Positions 1-6,639 of a stretch of DNA of 13,330 bases are shown here, one piece after another (the stretch's first letter is position 1; each line of letters starts with the position of its first letter). Origin of the DNA: Ruminococcoides intestinihominis (GTDB taxonomy: Bacteria; Bacillota; Clostridia; Oscillospirales; Acutalibacteraceae); NCBI RefSeq assembly GCF_040096285.1, contig NZ_JBBMEY010000044.1:1-13330 (forward strand), given 5' to 3'. The position numbers and the translations under genes are program-made. Under the pieces are notes generated by a model, which saw only the letters and a program-made list of their open reading frames with translations, did not search any database and had not been told where the DNA came from.

Positions 1-78
1 ACACAAGGAAGGCTGGATGGTTTCTACTAATTCTAAATATCTACCACATAACAAGGCAAGTTCTAGCACCACAAACCC
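1..78 (-). repeat. Left copy of a terminal inverted repeat element (partial, runs off the edge)
   Basis: These 78 bases are the reverse complement of 13230-13307 with one mismatch (A at 26; the right copy implies G). The match stops abruptly after the CCC at 76-78, which marks the inner boundary of the element. The outer part is cut by the window edge, so the hairpin seen in the right copy is only half present. The strand is set relative to the right copy, taken as plus. No transposase is nearby. It looks like a dispersed non-coding intergenic repeat of the kind common in Clostridia; that class is inferred. Confidence 0.9.
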
Positions 79-131
79 AAGTTTAACTTTTGATATAAGC
101 AAATATGGACATAGAAAATTAAAAACAGAAT

Positions 132-295
132 ATGAAAAACAACTACAAAACTATTATGCTTGATACTCCTTATAACACAACAAGAGCCCATAAGTTCTAT
201 GAAAAGCAGGTTTTAAGAAGGTAACAGAAGATGAATTACCGATAAAATTCAGCCATCCTTATAAGGATTGTGACTTCTTTATTTTGAATTTATAA
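132..295 (+). pseudogene. C-terminal remnant of a GNAT-family N-acetyltransferase, frameshifted
   Basis: Reading from 132, the frame gives NYKTIMLDTPYNTTRAHKFYEK and then stops at TAA 222-224. Restoring one G at about 206 (AAGGCA instead of AAGCA) joins it to a second frame reading AGFKKVTEDELPIKF and ending at TAA 293-295. The pattern LDTP-N-x-x-A-x-x-FYEKxGF is the typical acetyl-CoA-binding and C-terminal region of GNAT acetyltransferases. The N-terminal two thirds are absent: an in-frame stop lies at 120-122 and the repeat boundary is at 78. It is therefore a decayed fragment, probably truncated by insertion or recombination at the repeat. The family call rests on motif recognition; no function is expected to survive. 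Confidence 0.75.
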
Positions 296-312
296 TTTAA
301 TACAGATATGAA

Positions 313-343
313 AAGCCCCGATTAGATATACTAATCGGGGTTT
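313..343. terminator. Bidirectional intrinsic terminator
   Basis: A perfect 10-bp stem CCCCGATTAG/CTAATCGGGG (316-325 with 331-340) closes an ATATA loop. It extends by a G-T wobble and two A-T pairs to 313-343. The plus-strand exit is TTTGCTTATA and the minus-strand exit is CTTTTCATATC, so both sides carry short T-rich tails. It sits 22 bases beyond the stop of the minus-strand DUF4340 gene and 17 bases beyond the end of the acetyltransferase remnant, where a shared terminator between convergent units is expected. Confidence 0.9.
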
Positions 344-365
344 GCTTATACCTTAACTATTAAGT

Positions 366-1952
366 TTATTTATCATCCTTAGGTGATGACTTAGTAGCAT
401 TTGTAAATTGTTCTTGTAGTGAAGTGATGGCTGTCTTATAAACATAAGAAATTTGTTCACCATTTACAACACCAACATACTTAGAGTTGTTCACCTTGTA
501 TAGTTCAAGTGTATCAGCACTTCTGCCTGAGTCGGATGTATATGTAAACTTAACTGTCATTTCAGGCTTACCGGTAATCTTTTCATGAGAGAAATCTTCT
601 CTTGTAAAGGTCGCACCATGCATATAGTCAAATGCAGTTTGGAAATAACCAAAGCTGATTCGCTTACCGTTATACTTAACTGTTGTGTCAGTTGTTGTTT
701 GGTTATCTGAAGTAGTAGAAGTCTTTGTTTCTAGGTCAAATGTATAGTTGTTTTTACCGAAAGAAACTTCTGTCTTAGATAGGCTTGTGATTTTGTTATC
801 TACAAAGTAGTCACTTCTCATTTTGTCTAGGCTTGATGTTGTCCATCTAACTGAGTCTGCAAGAATCTTGTAAATAACATCTCCACCCTTAACCATTAGG
901 TAGCAGTACTTTTTGCTATCAGGCTTACTGGCCTGTAGTTCAACAACTGTGTCCTTATATGTAGCAGTTAATTCAGCATAAGGTGTTGCTAAACCGAACT
1001 TCTGCAAATCAGCACTTGTTGGGTTTAGGCATACAACTGCTTTAGCTGCAACACCACGGATACCTGCTTCAATTTCACTACAAGTAGTATCGTTACCATA
1101 GTACTTAGCAGGTTGTGTGATAATGTAGTTTGTTGTAGCAGTATCATCTGTGCTATCTTCAAATTCAATATCTTCTTTGTAGTGTGTACCACTTAGGTGT
1201 ACTGTCTGAGGAGTAGCTGTATCACCCTCACTTGCTGCCTTAGTAACATTTAAATCAATAAGGTCATATACACTGTATAGGAATGAGTCAACTGACTCTT
1301 CATCAACTAGGTAAATTGATTTACCTGTACCGAATTTTACATAGTAGCCTGTGCCATTAGGTGCTTTGTCACCAACATAGAACTTAGAATTTGTCTTGTC
1401 TGTGTAGCCAACAGTAACAGTAGCCTTTGGCTTATCAAAACCAAAGTCACTGTCTTCATCACCACTTACGGAAACAATCTTAGTAAATGACATTGCTGCT
1501 GCATCTGATGCAACTGAATCAGGCTTACCCTCAGCAATTGACTTATCCTCATAGCCTACCAATGTGTATTCTGTAGCCTGAGTTTCTGTCTTAGTTTTAC
1601 CGTTTTTATCTTTAGTTTCCTTTACAGGAGTGTAACTCTTGATTTGGAAACTACCGTTATCATTTTCAACTTTAATAGTTTTGATTTTTCTAGGAATATA
1701 GTTAATAAGTTCACCGATACCGTTTTCTTTAACTTCACCCTTATCATCAAGAGCAGGTTCTGCCTGATGCATTTTGTTCTTGTCAACAGTATCGGAAATC
1801 TTTGCTTCCTTAGTTACTTCTTGTGTATCTTTGTTATCTTCACTACCCGGTAGGTTAAGTACCACTACTAATGCAACACCAATAATAACAACAACTGCTG
1901 CCACAATAATAATCTTAAGTAGTTTTTTGTTATCTTTCTTTTTAGTAGCCAT
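366..1952 (-). CDS. DUF4340-type membrane-anchored protein of a Gld-like ABC system
   Basis: The protein has 528 residues. A lysine-rich N-terminus is followed by one hydrophobic segment (about residues 12-32, rich in I, V and A), and then by a long Ser/Thr/Asp/Lys-rich region with no further membrane segment. This predicts a single-pass anchor with a large extracytoplasmic domain. The body shows repeated beta-rich blocks with 'YTLVGYED', 'YYVKFGTGKSIYLVDEESVD' and a C-terminal 'NNSKYVGVVNGEQISYVY' pattern, as in DUF4340 proteins, which often accompany GldG-like genes. The start ATG (1950-1952) overlaps the TAA of the upstream gene by one base (TAATG), so translation is probably coupled. It is the last gene of the four-gene operon, followed by a terminator. 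The molecular role is unknown. The family call rests on architecture and context. Confidence 0.8.
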   Translation of the reverse strand: MATKKKDNKKLLKIIIVAAVVVIIGVALVVVLNLPGSEDNKDTQEVTKEAKISDTVDKNKMHQAEPALDDKGEVKENGIGELINYIPRKIKTIKVENDNGSFQIKSYTPVKETKDKNGKTKTETQATEYTLVGYEDKSIAEGKPDSVASDAAAMSFTKIVSVSGDEDSDFGFDKPKATVTVGYTDKTNSKFYVGDKAPNGTGYYVKFGTGKSIYLVDEESVDSFLYSVYDLIDLNVTKAASEGDTATPQTVHLSGTHYKEDIEFEDSTDDTATTNYIITQPAKYYGNDTTCSEIEAGIRGVAAKAVVCLNPTSADLQKFGLATPYAELTATYKDTVVELQASKPDSKKYCYLMVKGGDVIYKILADSVRWTTSSLDKMRSDYFVDNKITSLSKTEVSFGKNNYTFDLETKTSTTSDNQTTTDTTVKYNGKRISFGYFQTAFDYMHGATFTREDFSHEKITGKPEMTVKFTYTSDSGRSADTLELYKVNNSKYVGVVNGEQISYVYKTAITSLQEQFTNATKSSPKDDK

Positions 1953-3607
1953 TATTTCTTTCTCCTAACTGCCCAAATTACAATACCTAGGATTAATACA
2001 CCAAGTGGGATGATGCCAACAAATAGGATTGATGGGAATAGGGCATCACTTGCAGCTTCCAGACCTAATGAAGTATCACTGGCTGTAGCACTGTTAATTG
2101 TAATAGTTTCACTGTCGTTTTCTGTTAGTACATTAAACATATTTGTAAAGTATGTACTGTTATTAAACTGAGTATAGCCTGTTAAGAAATCGGAAGAAAC
2201 TGCATAGTAAGAACCGATTACAACAACATTCTTGTTTACACCGTCAGATACTTCGGATTGGTTGATAACTGCACCGTTAAGTGCTTTACCTGTACCATCC
2301 TTTACATCATCAGTTGACTTAGCATCAGATGGTAATAAGTCAGCCTTAGTTGAACTCTTTAGAAGTACCTTTGCTGAACTACCCTTTGTTAAGGTAATAT
2401 TCCATGTGTCACCCATAGCAACTCTTGTGTTGCTATCAATACCGTCTGTAAATGTAGACTCATCATAGTCATATGTTGAAAGTCTGTGGTCACTTGGAGC
2501 GATAGAAGTAATGTAGTTGTTGTCCTGTTCATAAATCCAGTTGTTTTCAACCTTAATACCTTGTTCTTCTAGGAATGAATCCATATTTGGTGTACCGTTT
2601 TCAATAGCCATTGGAGCAGGTACATAAACGAATGTTTTGTTAGACTTCTTAGCAGTATCTAAGAAACTTGTAACTTTCTTAAGTGCCTGTTCTGAAATAT
2701 CGGATGTTGGAGCAACAAACAGAAGAACATCACAGTCACTAGGAACTTTACTGTTAGAGTCTAGGTCAACAGTTGTAGTTTCATATGCTTGATTTTCAAG
2801 TAATTTCTTTAGTGCTGAATATGCAGTAGAACCACTTGAACTTGTCTTTTCTGAACCAACACCTGATGAAGTAATGAAACAAGCCTTTGCAGCATTTTTC
2901 TTAGTTAAACCAAGAATAGCAGTACAAACCTGTTGTTCAACTTTACTTGACTTAATTTTTGAATAGCCTGTTGAAGAGTCATTTTCTGTTTCAAATAGGT
3001 CTTCCATTGTCAGACCTTTGTATCTGTCATTACCGGCATCAATAACACAAATTGTGCTTGAACCTGATGTTGTAAGATTTAGGTTGCTATATTTCTTAGC
3101 GAATGATGGGTTTGATGAAGTATCTTCATACTTAAATGTAATATGCTTGTTTAGAGATGCAATTTCTTTAAAGAACTGATTTGCTTGTGAGAAATATGCA
3201 ACACCAAAACTTGAATCATATGAAGTGAAAGTATCTTCATCAGTTAATAGATAAATGTCAATATCTTGATTTACATTTTTACAAAGTTTCTTTGTATCAT
3301 CCTGTAGCTGATACATATTTGAATTTGTAATATCAACTGAAAGGGAAGGGAACTTATTTTCCAATACAGATGCAATAATATTTACTGCAACTACACAAGC
3401 TAAGAAAACTGCAATAATTGCAATGCTTAACCAGCCCTTTGAGAACTTTCTTGAATGTAAAATCTTTTTGATTTTAGATTGTTTTTTTACTTCAACATCA
3501 GAAGTTTCTTCTTTTCCGGTAACTTCATCTGTAGAAGTTTCATCTGCTTTAATATCTTTTTCGATTTCTGTAGCTAGGAAATCTTCTTTCTTATTTTTCT
3601 TTAACAA
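1952..3607 (-). CDS. GldG-like ABC transporter auxiliary protein
   Basis: The protein has 551 residues. A charged, acidic/lysine-rich cytoplasmic tail (1-57) precedes a membrane segment at about 60-81. A large extracytoplasmic region follows, and a second membrane segment lies near 525-547 just before a C-terminal RRKK. The region after the first segment ('YQLQDDTKKLCKNVNQDIDI', then 'YLLTDED') matches the start of the ABC_transp_aux/GldG domain. In gliding Bacteroidetes, GldG works with the GldA ATPase and GldF permease; the role in Firmicutes is not established. The start is TTG at 3605-3607: AGGAGG (3615-3620) stands 7 bases upstream and no ATG lies nearby in frame. The AGGAGG overlaps the TAA of the permease gene, and the gap between the genes is 12 bases. 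The substrate is unknown. Confidence 0.85.
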   Translation of the reverse strand: MLKKNKKEDFLATEIEKDIKADETSTDEVTGKEETSDVEVKKQSKIKKILHSRKFSKGWLSIAIIAVFLACVVAVNIIASVLENKFPSLSVDITNSNMYQLQDDTKKLCKNVNQDIDIYLLTDEDTFTSYDSSFGVAYFSQANQFFKEIASLNKHITFKYEDTSSNPSFAKKYSNLNLTTSGSSTICVIDAGNDRYKGLTMEDLFETENDSSTGYSKIKSSKVEQQVCTAILGLTKKNAAKACFITSSGVGSEKTSSSGSTAYSALKKLLENQAYETTTVDLDSNSKVPSDCDVLLFVAPTSDISEQALKKVTSFLDTAKKSNKTFVYVPAPMAIENGTPNMDSFLEEQGIKVENNWIYEQDNNYITSIAPSDHRLSTYDYDESTFTDGIDSNTRVAMGDTWNITLTKGSSAKVLLKSSTKADLLPSDAKSTDDVKDGTGKALNGAVINQSEVSDGVNKNVVVIGSYYAVSSDFLTGYTQFNNSTYFTNMFNVLTENDSETITINSATASDTSLGLEAASDALFPSILFVGIIPLGVLILGIVIWAVRRKK

Positions 3608-3619
3608 TGTAATACCTCC

Positions 3620-4324
3620 TTAGCTCCAGCGTCTTTTTTCAAGTACTCTAAGTGTTAAGAAATTGAATAGTGCAATAATTGATAGGAAGAATACAGTATC
3701 TGCAACACTTAAAATACCCTTAGTAAAGTTTGAGTAATGGTCAACGAATGAAATACTGGAAATAGCAGTTGAAATCCAAGTTACAGAGATTAGCTGAGAA
3801 ATGCTATCTATAAAGAAGATTACAAGACCAAAACACATACTTACAATAGCAGAAATAATCATACTTTCTGTTAATGAAGAAATGAAAATATCAATAGAAA
3901 TCATTGCAGCACCTAGGATAATTGAGCCAAGTAGATTACCTAAGAATACTGACCAGTCAGGTGCACTGTAGAAAGTAAGTGTTAGTGCAAATAAAACATA
4001 AATGCCAACACAACAGATAAACATAATCAGTGAACCGAAGAACTTACCGGCAACAATTTCTCCAAGTCCTAATGGAGAAGTTAAAAGTGCCTGGTCGGTT
4101 TTCTGTTTCTTTTCTTCTGAAAAAGTTTTCATTGTAATAATCGGAATTACAAGAACTGTAATCATAAACATATTTGAGAATAAACTTGCCATATCTTTGC
4201 TATTTCCTACTATGCAATAGAAGTAGAAGAATAACCCTGCAAAGAAATAATAAACTGCCATTACAACATATCCTATTGCAGAGGTAAAATATGAACTTAA
4301 TTCTTTCTTTAAAATAGCTGTCAT
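3620..4324 (-). CDS. ABC-2 type transporter permease, GldF-like
   Basis: This 234-residue integral membrane protein has about six hydrophobic segments (roughly 15-37, 49-67, 98-121, 126-150, 156-176 and 205-225). The short N-terminal 'KKELSSYFTSAIGYV' and the cytoplasmic loop 'MKTFSEEKKQKTDQALLTSP' are characteristic of GldF-like ABC-2 permeases; the EExx(K)TxxxLLTSP stretch is thought to form the coupling region with the ATPase. The ATG (4322-4324) overlaps the TAA of the ATPase gene by one base (TAATG), and a GGGAGG-like site lies inside the end of that gene. It would form the membrane channel or motor with the adjacent ATPase, probably as a dimer. The transported substrate cannot be inferred. 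Confidence 0.9.
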   Translation of the reverse strand: MTAILKKELSSYFTSAIGYVVMAVYYFFAGLFFYFYCIVGNSKDMASLFSNMFMITVLVIPIITMKTFSEEKKQKTDQALLTSPLGLGEIVAGKFFGSLIMFICCVGIYVLFALTLTFYSAPDWSVFLGNLLGSIILGAAMISIDIFISSLTESMIISAIVSMCFGLVIFFIDSISQLISVTWISTAISSISFVDHYSNFTKGILSVADTVFFLSIIALFNFLTLRVLEKRRWS

Positions 4325-5277
4325 TACTTTTTACCTCCCTTTGATACAGTTTTTGATGTTAACTTTAGGTATGCTTCTTCAAGACTCATACCACCCTCAT
4401 TCATAGTAAGGATAACTGACTTGTTGTTAACCATAGCATTGAAAACACCTTTTCTAATGTCAATACCACTTTCATGTTCAATGTTGTATACATTTGTGTT
4501 TTCTGCACTTTGTCTTTCAACAGTAATTTTCTGTACACCATGAACATTCTTTAAAGCAGTTGTAACGGAAGTTACTGTGCCTTCAGCTTCAAGAGTAAGT
4601 GTTGACTTACCGGTAATAGCCTGTGAAAGTTCTGATGTCTTAGTATCAGCAACAACCTGTCCCTGATTGATAACAACGATTCTGTCACAGATTGCTGAAA
4701 CTTCTGAAAGAATATGTGAAGAAAAGATAACTGTGTGTTTCTTTCCTAAGCCTCTGATTAAACTTCTGAATTCTCTAATCTGTGAAGGGTCAAGACCAAC
4801 AGTAGGTTCATCAAGAATAAGTACAGGTGGGTTGCCAAGTAATGCTTGAGCAAGACCTACTCTCTGACGATAACCTTTTGATAGGTTACGGATAATTCTT
4901 GACTGATGGTCAGTTAACTTAGTAACTGCAAGAACTTCATCAATGTGAGCCTTCTTAGGAAGTTTTACTTTCTTAATAGAGAACATAAACTCCAAATATT
5001 TTCTAACTGTCATATCCATATAAAGTGGTGGCAGTTCCGGAAGATAACCAATCTGGGACTTTGCACCCTTTGGATCTTTCAAAATTTCTGAATCATTTAT
5101 GGTTACTGTGCCACTTGTAGAAGAAATGTACCCTGTGATAATATTCATAGTTGTACTTTTACCGGCACCGTTTGGACCAAGAAAGCCTAGTATCTCACCA
5201 TCATTAACAGTAAAACTAATGTCGTTTACTGCCTTGATGTCGCCATACTGCTTTACAAGGTTTTTGATTTCAACCAT
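4324..5277 (-). CDS. ABC transporter ATP-binding protein, GldA/DRA-like
   Basis: The protein has 317 residues with a complete nucleotide-binding domain. Walker A is GPNGAGKST (34-42). The Q-loop position reads IGYLPE, with Glu81 in place of Gln, as is frequent in this ABC-2 subfamily. The signature is LSKGYRQ (132-138), Walker B with the catalytic Glu is LILDEP (153-158), the D-loop is GLDP and the switch His is His188. Residues after about 220 form a C-terminal extension typical of ABC-2 exporter ATPases. It would energise the permease encoded immediately downstream. The ATG is preceded by AAGGAG about 8 bases away (5286-5292). It is the first gene of the minus-strand operon. It lacks a membrane domain, so it acts at the cytoplasmic face of the membrane. 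Confidence 0.95.
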   Translation of the reverse strand: MVEIKNLVKQYGDIKAVNDISFTVNDGEILGFLGPNGAGKSTTMNIITGYISSTSGTVTINDSEILKDPKGAKSQIGYLPELPPLYMDMTVRKYLEFMFSIKKVKLPKKAHIDEVLAVTKLTDHQSRIIRNLSKGYRQRVGLAQALLGNPPVLILDEPTVGLDPSQIREFRSLIRGLGKKHTVIFSSHILSEVSAICDRIVVINQGQVVADTKTSELSQAITGKSTLTLEAEGTVTSVTTALKNVHGVQKITVERQSAENTNVYNIEHESGIDIRKGVFNAMVNNKSVILTMNEGGMSLEEAYLKLTSKTVSKGGKK

Positions 5278-5656
5278 ATTTTCAACTCCTTTTTCCTTTT
5301 AGTAAACTAGATTAATTTCCATAATAATTCTAACAGATTATTAGTTTTTTTCAACAAATCAACTCCAAATGTCACTTTTTATTCATAAAGTTTCAATTAC
5401 CTGTCACAATATAAAAAATTCTCTTGTGAAATATAACAAAACCTTTTGAAAGATTTTATTGAATGTGACAATGAATTTATTTTAAACTAACTTATACAGT
5501 GTTTATTTATTATTTCAATCCGTATTATTATACCATTAAGTCAAGCTTTCTTCAACAAGGATAGTATAAATAATAGAAAAACAGAGATACTTAATATAAA
5601 TAAGGTATGGGCAACATTGTTTGCCTGTTTAATAGTATAAAGAAAAGAGTGATAGT
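5278..5656. other. Divergent intergenic region between the ABC operon and spoVAE
   Basis: This AT-rich stretch of 379 bases contains no credible gene. It holds the minus-strand promoter of the ABC operon (5527-5555) and a second weaker minus-strand candidate (TTGAAA at 5513-5518, 16 bases, TATAAG at 5491-5496). A 6-bp inverted repeat TCACAA-N14-TTGTGA lies at 5404-5429. Several TGTCAC/GTGACA words occur near 5370, 5402 and 5464. The spoVAE promoter must also be here, but no sigma-G or sigma-F consensus could be fixed with confidence. If the ABC promoter call is right, about 240 bases are transcribed as the ABC leader. Confidence 0.6.
5527..5555 (-). promoter_or_regulatory. Sigma-A-type promoter of the ABC/Gld-like operon
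   Basis: On the minus strand a -35 TTGAAG (5555-5550) is separated by exactly 17 bases from a perfect -10 TATAAT (5532-5527). Transcription would start near 5520 and run into the ATPase gene at 5277, giving a leader of about 240 bases. A second candidate, TTGAAA-N16-TATAAG, lies about 36 bases further downstream on the same strand and would shorten the leader. The call rests on consensus match alone. Confidence 0.65.
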
Positions 5657-6013
5657 ATGGATTACCTAAAAGCATTTGTAGTTGGTGGACTTATTTGTGT
5701 TGTCGGTCAAATATTAATTGACAAAACAAAATTAACACCGGCAAGAATTTTAACTTCCTTTGTTGTAATCGGTGTACTTCTTGGCGCAGTAGGACTATAC
5801 AAGCCTTTAGTTGACTTTGCCGGTAGTGGTGCTACAGTACCTTTGTCCGGTTTTGGGTACAATTTATACAAAGGTGTTAAGGAAGGAATCAGCGAAGACG
5901 GATGGCTTGGAATATTCACAGGTGGTGCTACTGCATCTGCCGGAGGAATAGCCGGTGCTATATTTTTCGGTTTTTTGGCAGGATTACTGGGAAAACCACA
6001 GGAAAAATCCTAG
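5657..6013 (+). CDS. spoVAE: Stage V sporulation protein AE (SpoVAE)
   Basis: The 118-residue protein opens with MDYLKAFVVGGLICVVGQIL, continues with DKTKLTPARIL, and has the central GATVPLSGFGY motif. The C-terminal hydrophobic GGIAGAIFFGFLAGLLG and the length agree with the SpoVAE (AEb) family. Three or so membrane segments are predicted (about 4-20, 31-47 and 89-112). SpoVA proteins of the spore inner membrane move dipicolinic acid (as Ca-DPA) into the forespore and out during germination. The usual partners SpoVAC and SpoVAD are not adjacent. The ribosome binding site is weak (AAGAG, about 8 bases before ATG 5657). The gene ends just before the rimP promoter with no clear terminator, so read-through into rimP is possible. 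It shows that the organism is, or descends from, a spore former. Confidence 0.93.
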   Translation: MDYLKAFVVGGLICVVGQILIDKTKLTPARILTSFVVIGVLLGAVGLYKPLVDFAGSGATVPLSGFGYNLYKGVKEGISEDGWLGIFTGGATASAGGIAGAIFFGFLAGLLGKPQEKS

Positions 6014-6031
6014 GAAAATATAGATAAACAC

Positions 6032-6060
6032 TTGATTTTTCCTATATTATATGCTATTAT
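6032..6060 (+). promoter_or_regulatory. Extended -10 promoter of the rimP-truB operon
   Basis: A -35 TTGATT (6032-6037), a 17-base spacer and a -10 TATTAT (6055-6060) are preceded by TG at 6052-6053, giving an extended -10 (TGCTATTAT). Transcription would begin near 6067, about 70 bases before the rimP start and just upstream of the leader hairpin. It lies 18 bases after the spoVAE stop, so the ribosomal-maturation operon has its own housekeeping promoter. Confidence 0.75.
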
Positions 6061-6084
6061 TTAATAGTTAAATATCCTAATGGT

Positions 6085-6113
6085 AAAGGAGTGGTCAGTA
6101 CGACCGCTCCTTT
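6085..6113 (+). promoter_or_regulatory. rimP leader hairpin (possible attenuator)
   Basis: A 12-bp stem AAAGGAGTGGTC/GACCGCTCCTTT (6085-6096 with 6102-6113) with one G-U pair closes a 5-base AGTAC loop. It starts about 18 bases after the predicted transcription start and ends 22 bases before the rimP ATG. It is followed by GTTATTATAAAG, T-rich but without a long uninterrupted T tract. It could be a weak terminator, an attenuation element or an RNA-stabilising 5' hairpin. The 5' arm contains AAAGGAG, an anti-SD-complementary sequence that pairing would hide. Confidence 0.7.
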
Positions 6114-6135
6114 GTTATTATAAAGAGGTGATAAA

Positions 6136-6618
6136 ATGGCAAACAAAAAAGGTAACAATACTGCCGGAATGGTATGGGAAATTGCAGAACCTATTGCAAA
6201 GGATTTAGGGCTACAACTTTGGGATGTTCGCTATGTTAAAGAAGGTGCACAGTGGTATCTTAGAGTAATCATTGACAAAGAAGATGGTGTAGGCATTGAC
6301 GATTGTGAGAAAATGTCCAGAGCCTTAGACGCTCCTCTTGATGAAAAAGAGATTGGTCAGAACCAGTACATTCTGGAGGTTAGTTCTCCCGGTATTGAGA
6401 GAGAGCTTGTTCGTGAGGAACATTTTGACCAATTTATCGGTGCTGATGTAATGGTTAAGATGATTAGACCTATTGAGGGTATCGGTAAGGAATTTAAGGG
6501 TAAGCTTAAATCTGCCGATAAACAGACTGTTACAATTACAGACCACAGTGATGAAAACGAAATTACTATTAATAAGAAAGATACAGTTTATATTAAACTG
6601 GATGACTTTGATTTTTAA
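6136..6618 (+). CDS. rimP: Ribosome maturation factor RimP
   Basis: The 160-residue protein has a normal length for RimP. The N-terminal alpha/beta domain carries 'LGLQLWDVRYVKEGAQWYLR' and 'IIDKEDGVGIDDCEKMSR', followed by the hallmark VSSPGIER (82-89). The C-terminal Sm-like barrel includes 'GKEFKGKLKSAD' and ends near 'YIKLDDFDF'. RimP binds the 30S subunit and assists its maturation in the cytoplasm (family knowledge). The ATG at 6136 follows AGAGGTG with 5 bases spacing. It is the first gene of the operon, with nusA 21 bases downstream, the standard order in Firmicutes (ylxS-nusA). Confidence 0.97.
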   Translation: MANKKGNNTAGMVWEIAEPIAKDLGLQLWDVRYVKEGAQWYLRVIIDKEDGVGIDDCEKMSRALDAPLDEKEIGQNQYILEVSSPGIERELVREEHFDQFIGADVMVKMIRPIEGIGKEFKGKLKSADKQTVTITDHSDENEITINKKDTVYIKLDDFDF

Positions 6619-6639
6619 AAGAAAGGATTTGATTTTGGA

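Noticed and set aside
1..78. Insertion sequence or CRISPR repeat
   Set aside because: No transposase is encoded, the two copies are 13 kb apart and inverted, and no regular spacers are present.
1644..1853. Plus-strand open frames opposite the DUF4340, GldG-like and ATPase genes
   Set aside because: They lie wholly inside well-supported minus-strand genes, have no ribosome binding site and read as low-complexity antisense of coding sequence.
5404..5429. CRP/FNR-type operator (TCACAA-N14-TTGTGA)
   Set aside because: The spacing does not fit the usual CRP/FNR site and a match of this size is expected often in AT-rich DNA; kept only as a note on the leader.
5561..5656. Possible sigma-G or sigma-F promoter for spoVAE (GTATG at 5605-5609, TTTAATA/AATAGTATA downstream)
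   Set aside because: The spacing is wrong and the -10 matches are poor, so no site could be fixed despite the expectation that a forespore sigma factor drives this gene.
6085..6113. Strong terminator between spoVAE and rimP
   Set aside because: It lies downstream of the rimP promoter and lacks an uninterrupted T tract, so it was called a leader hairpin instead.
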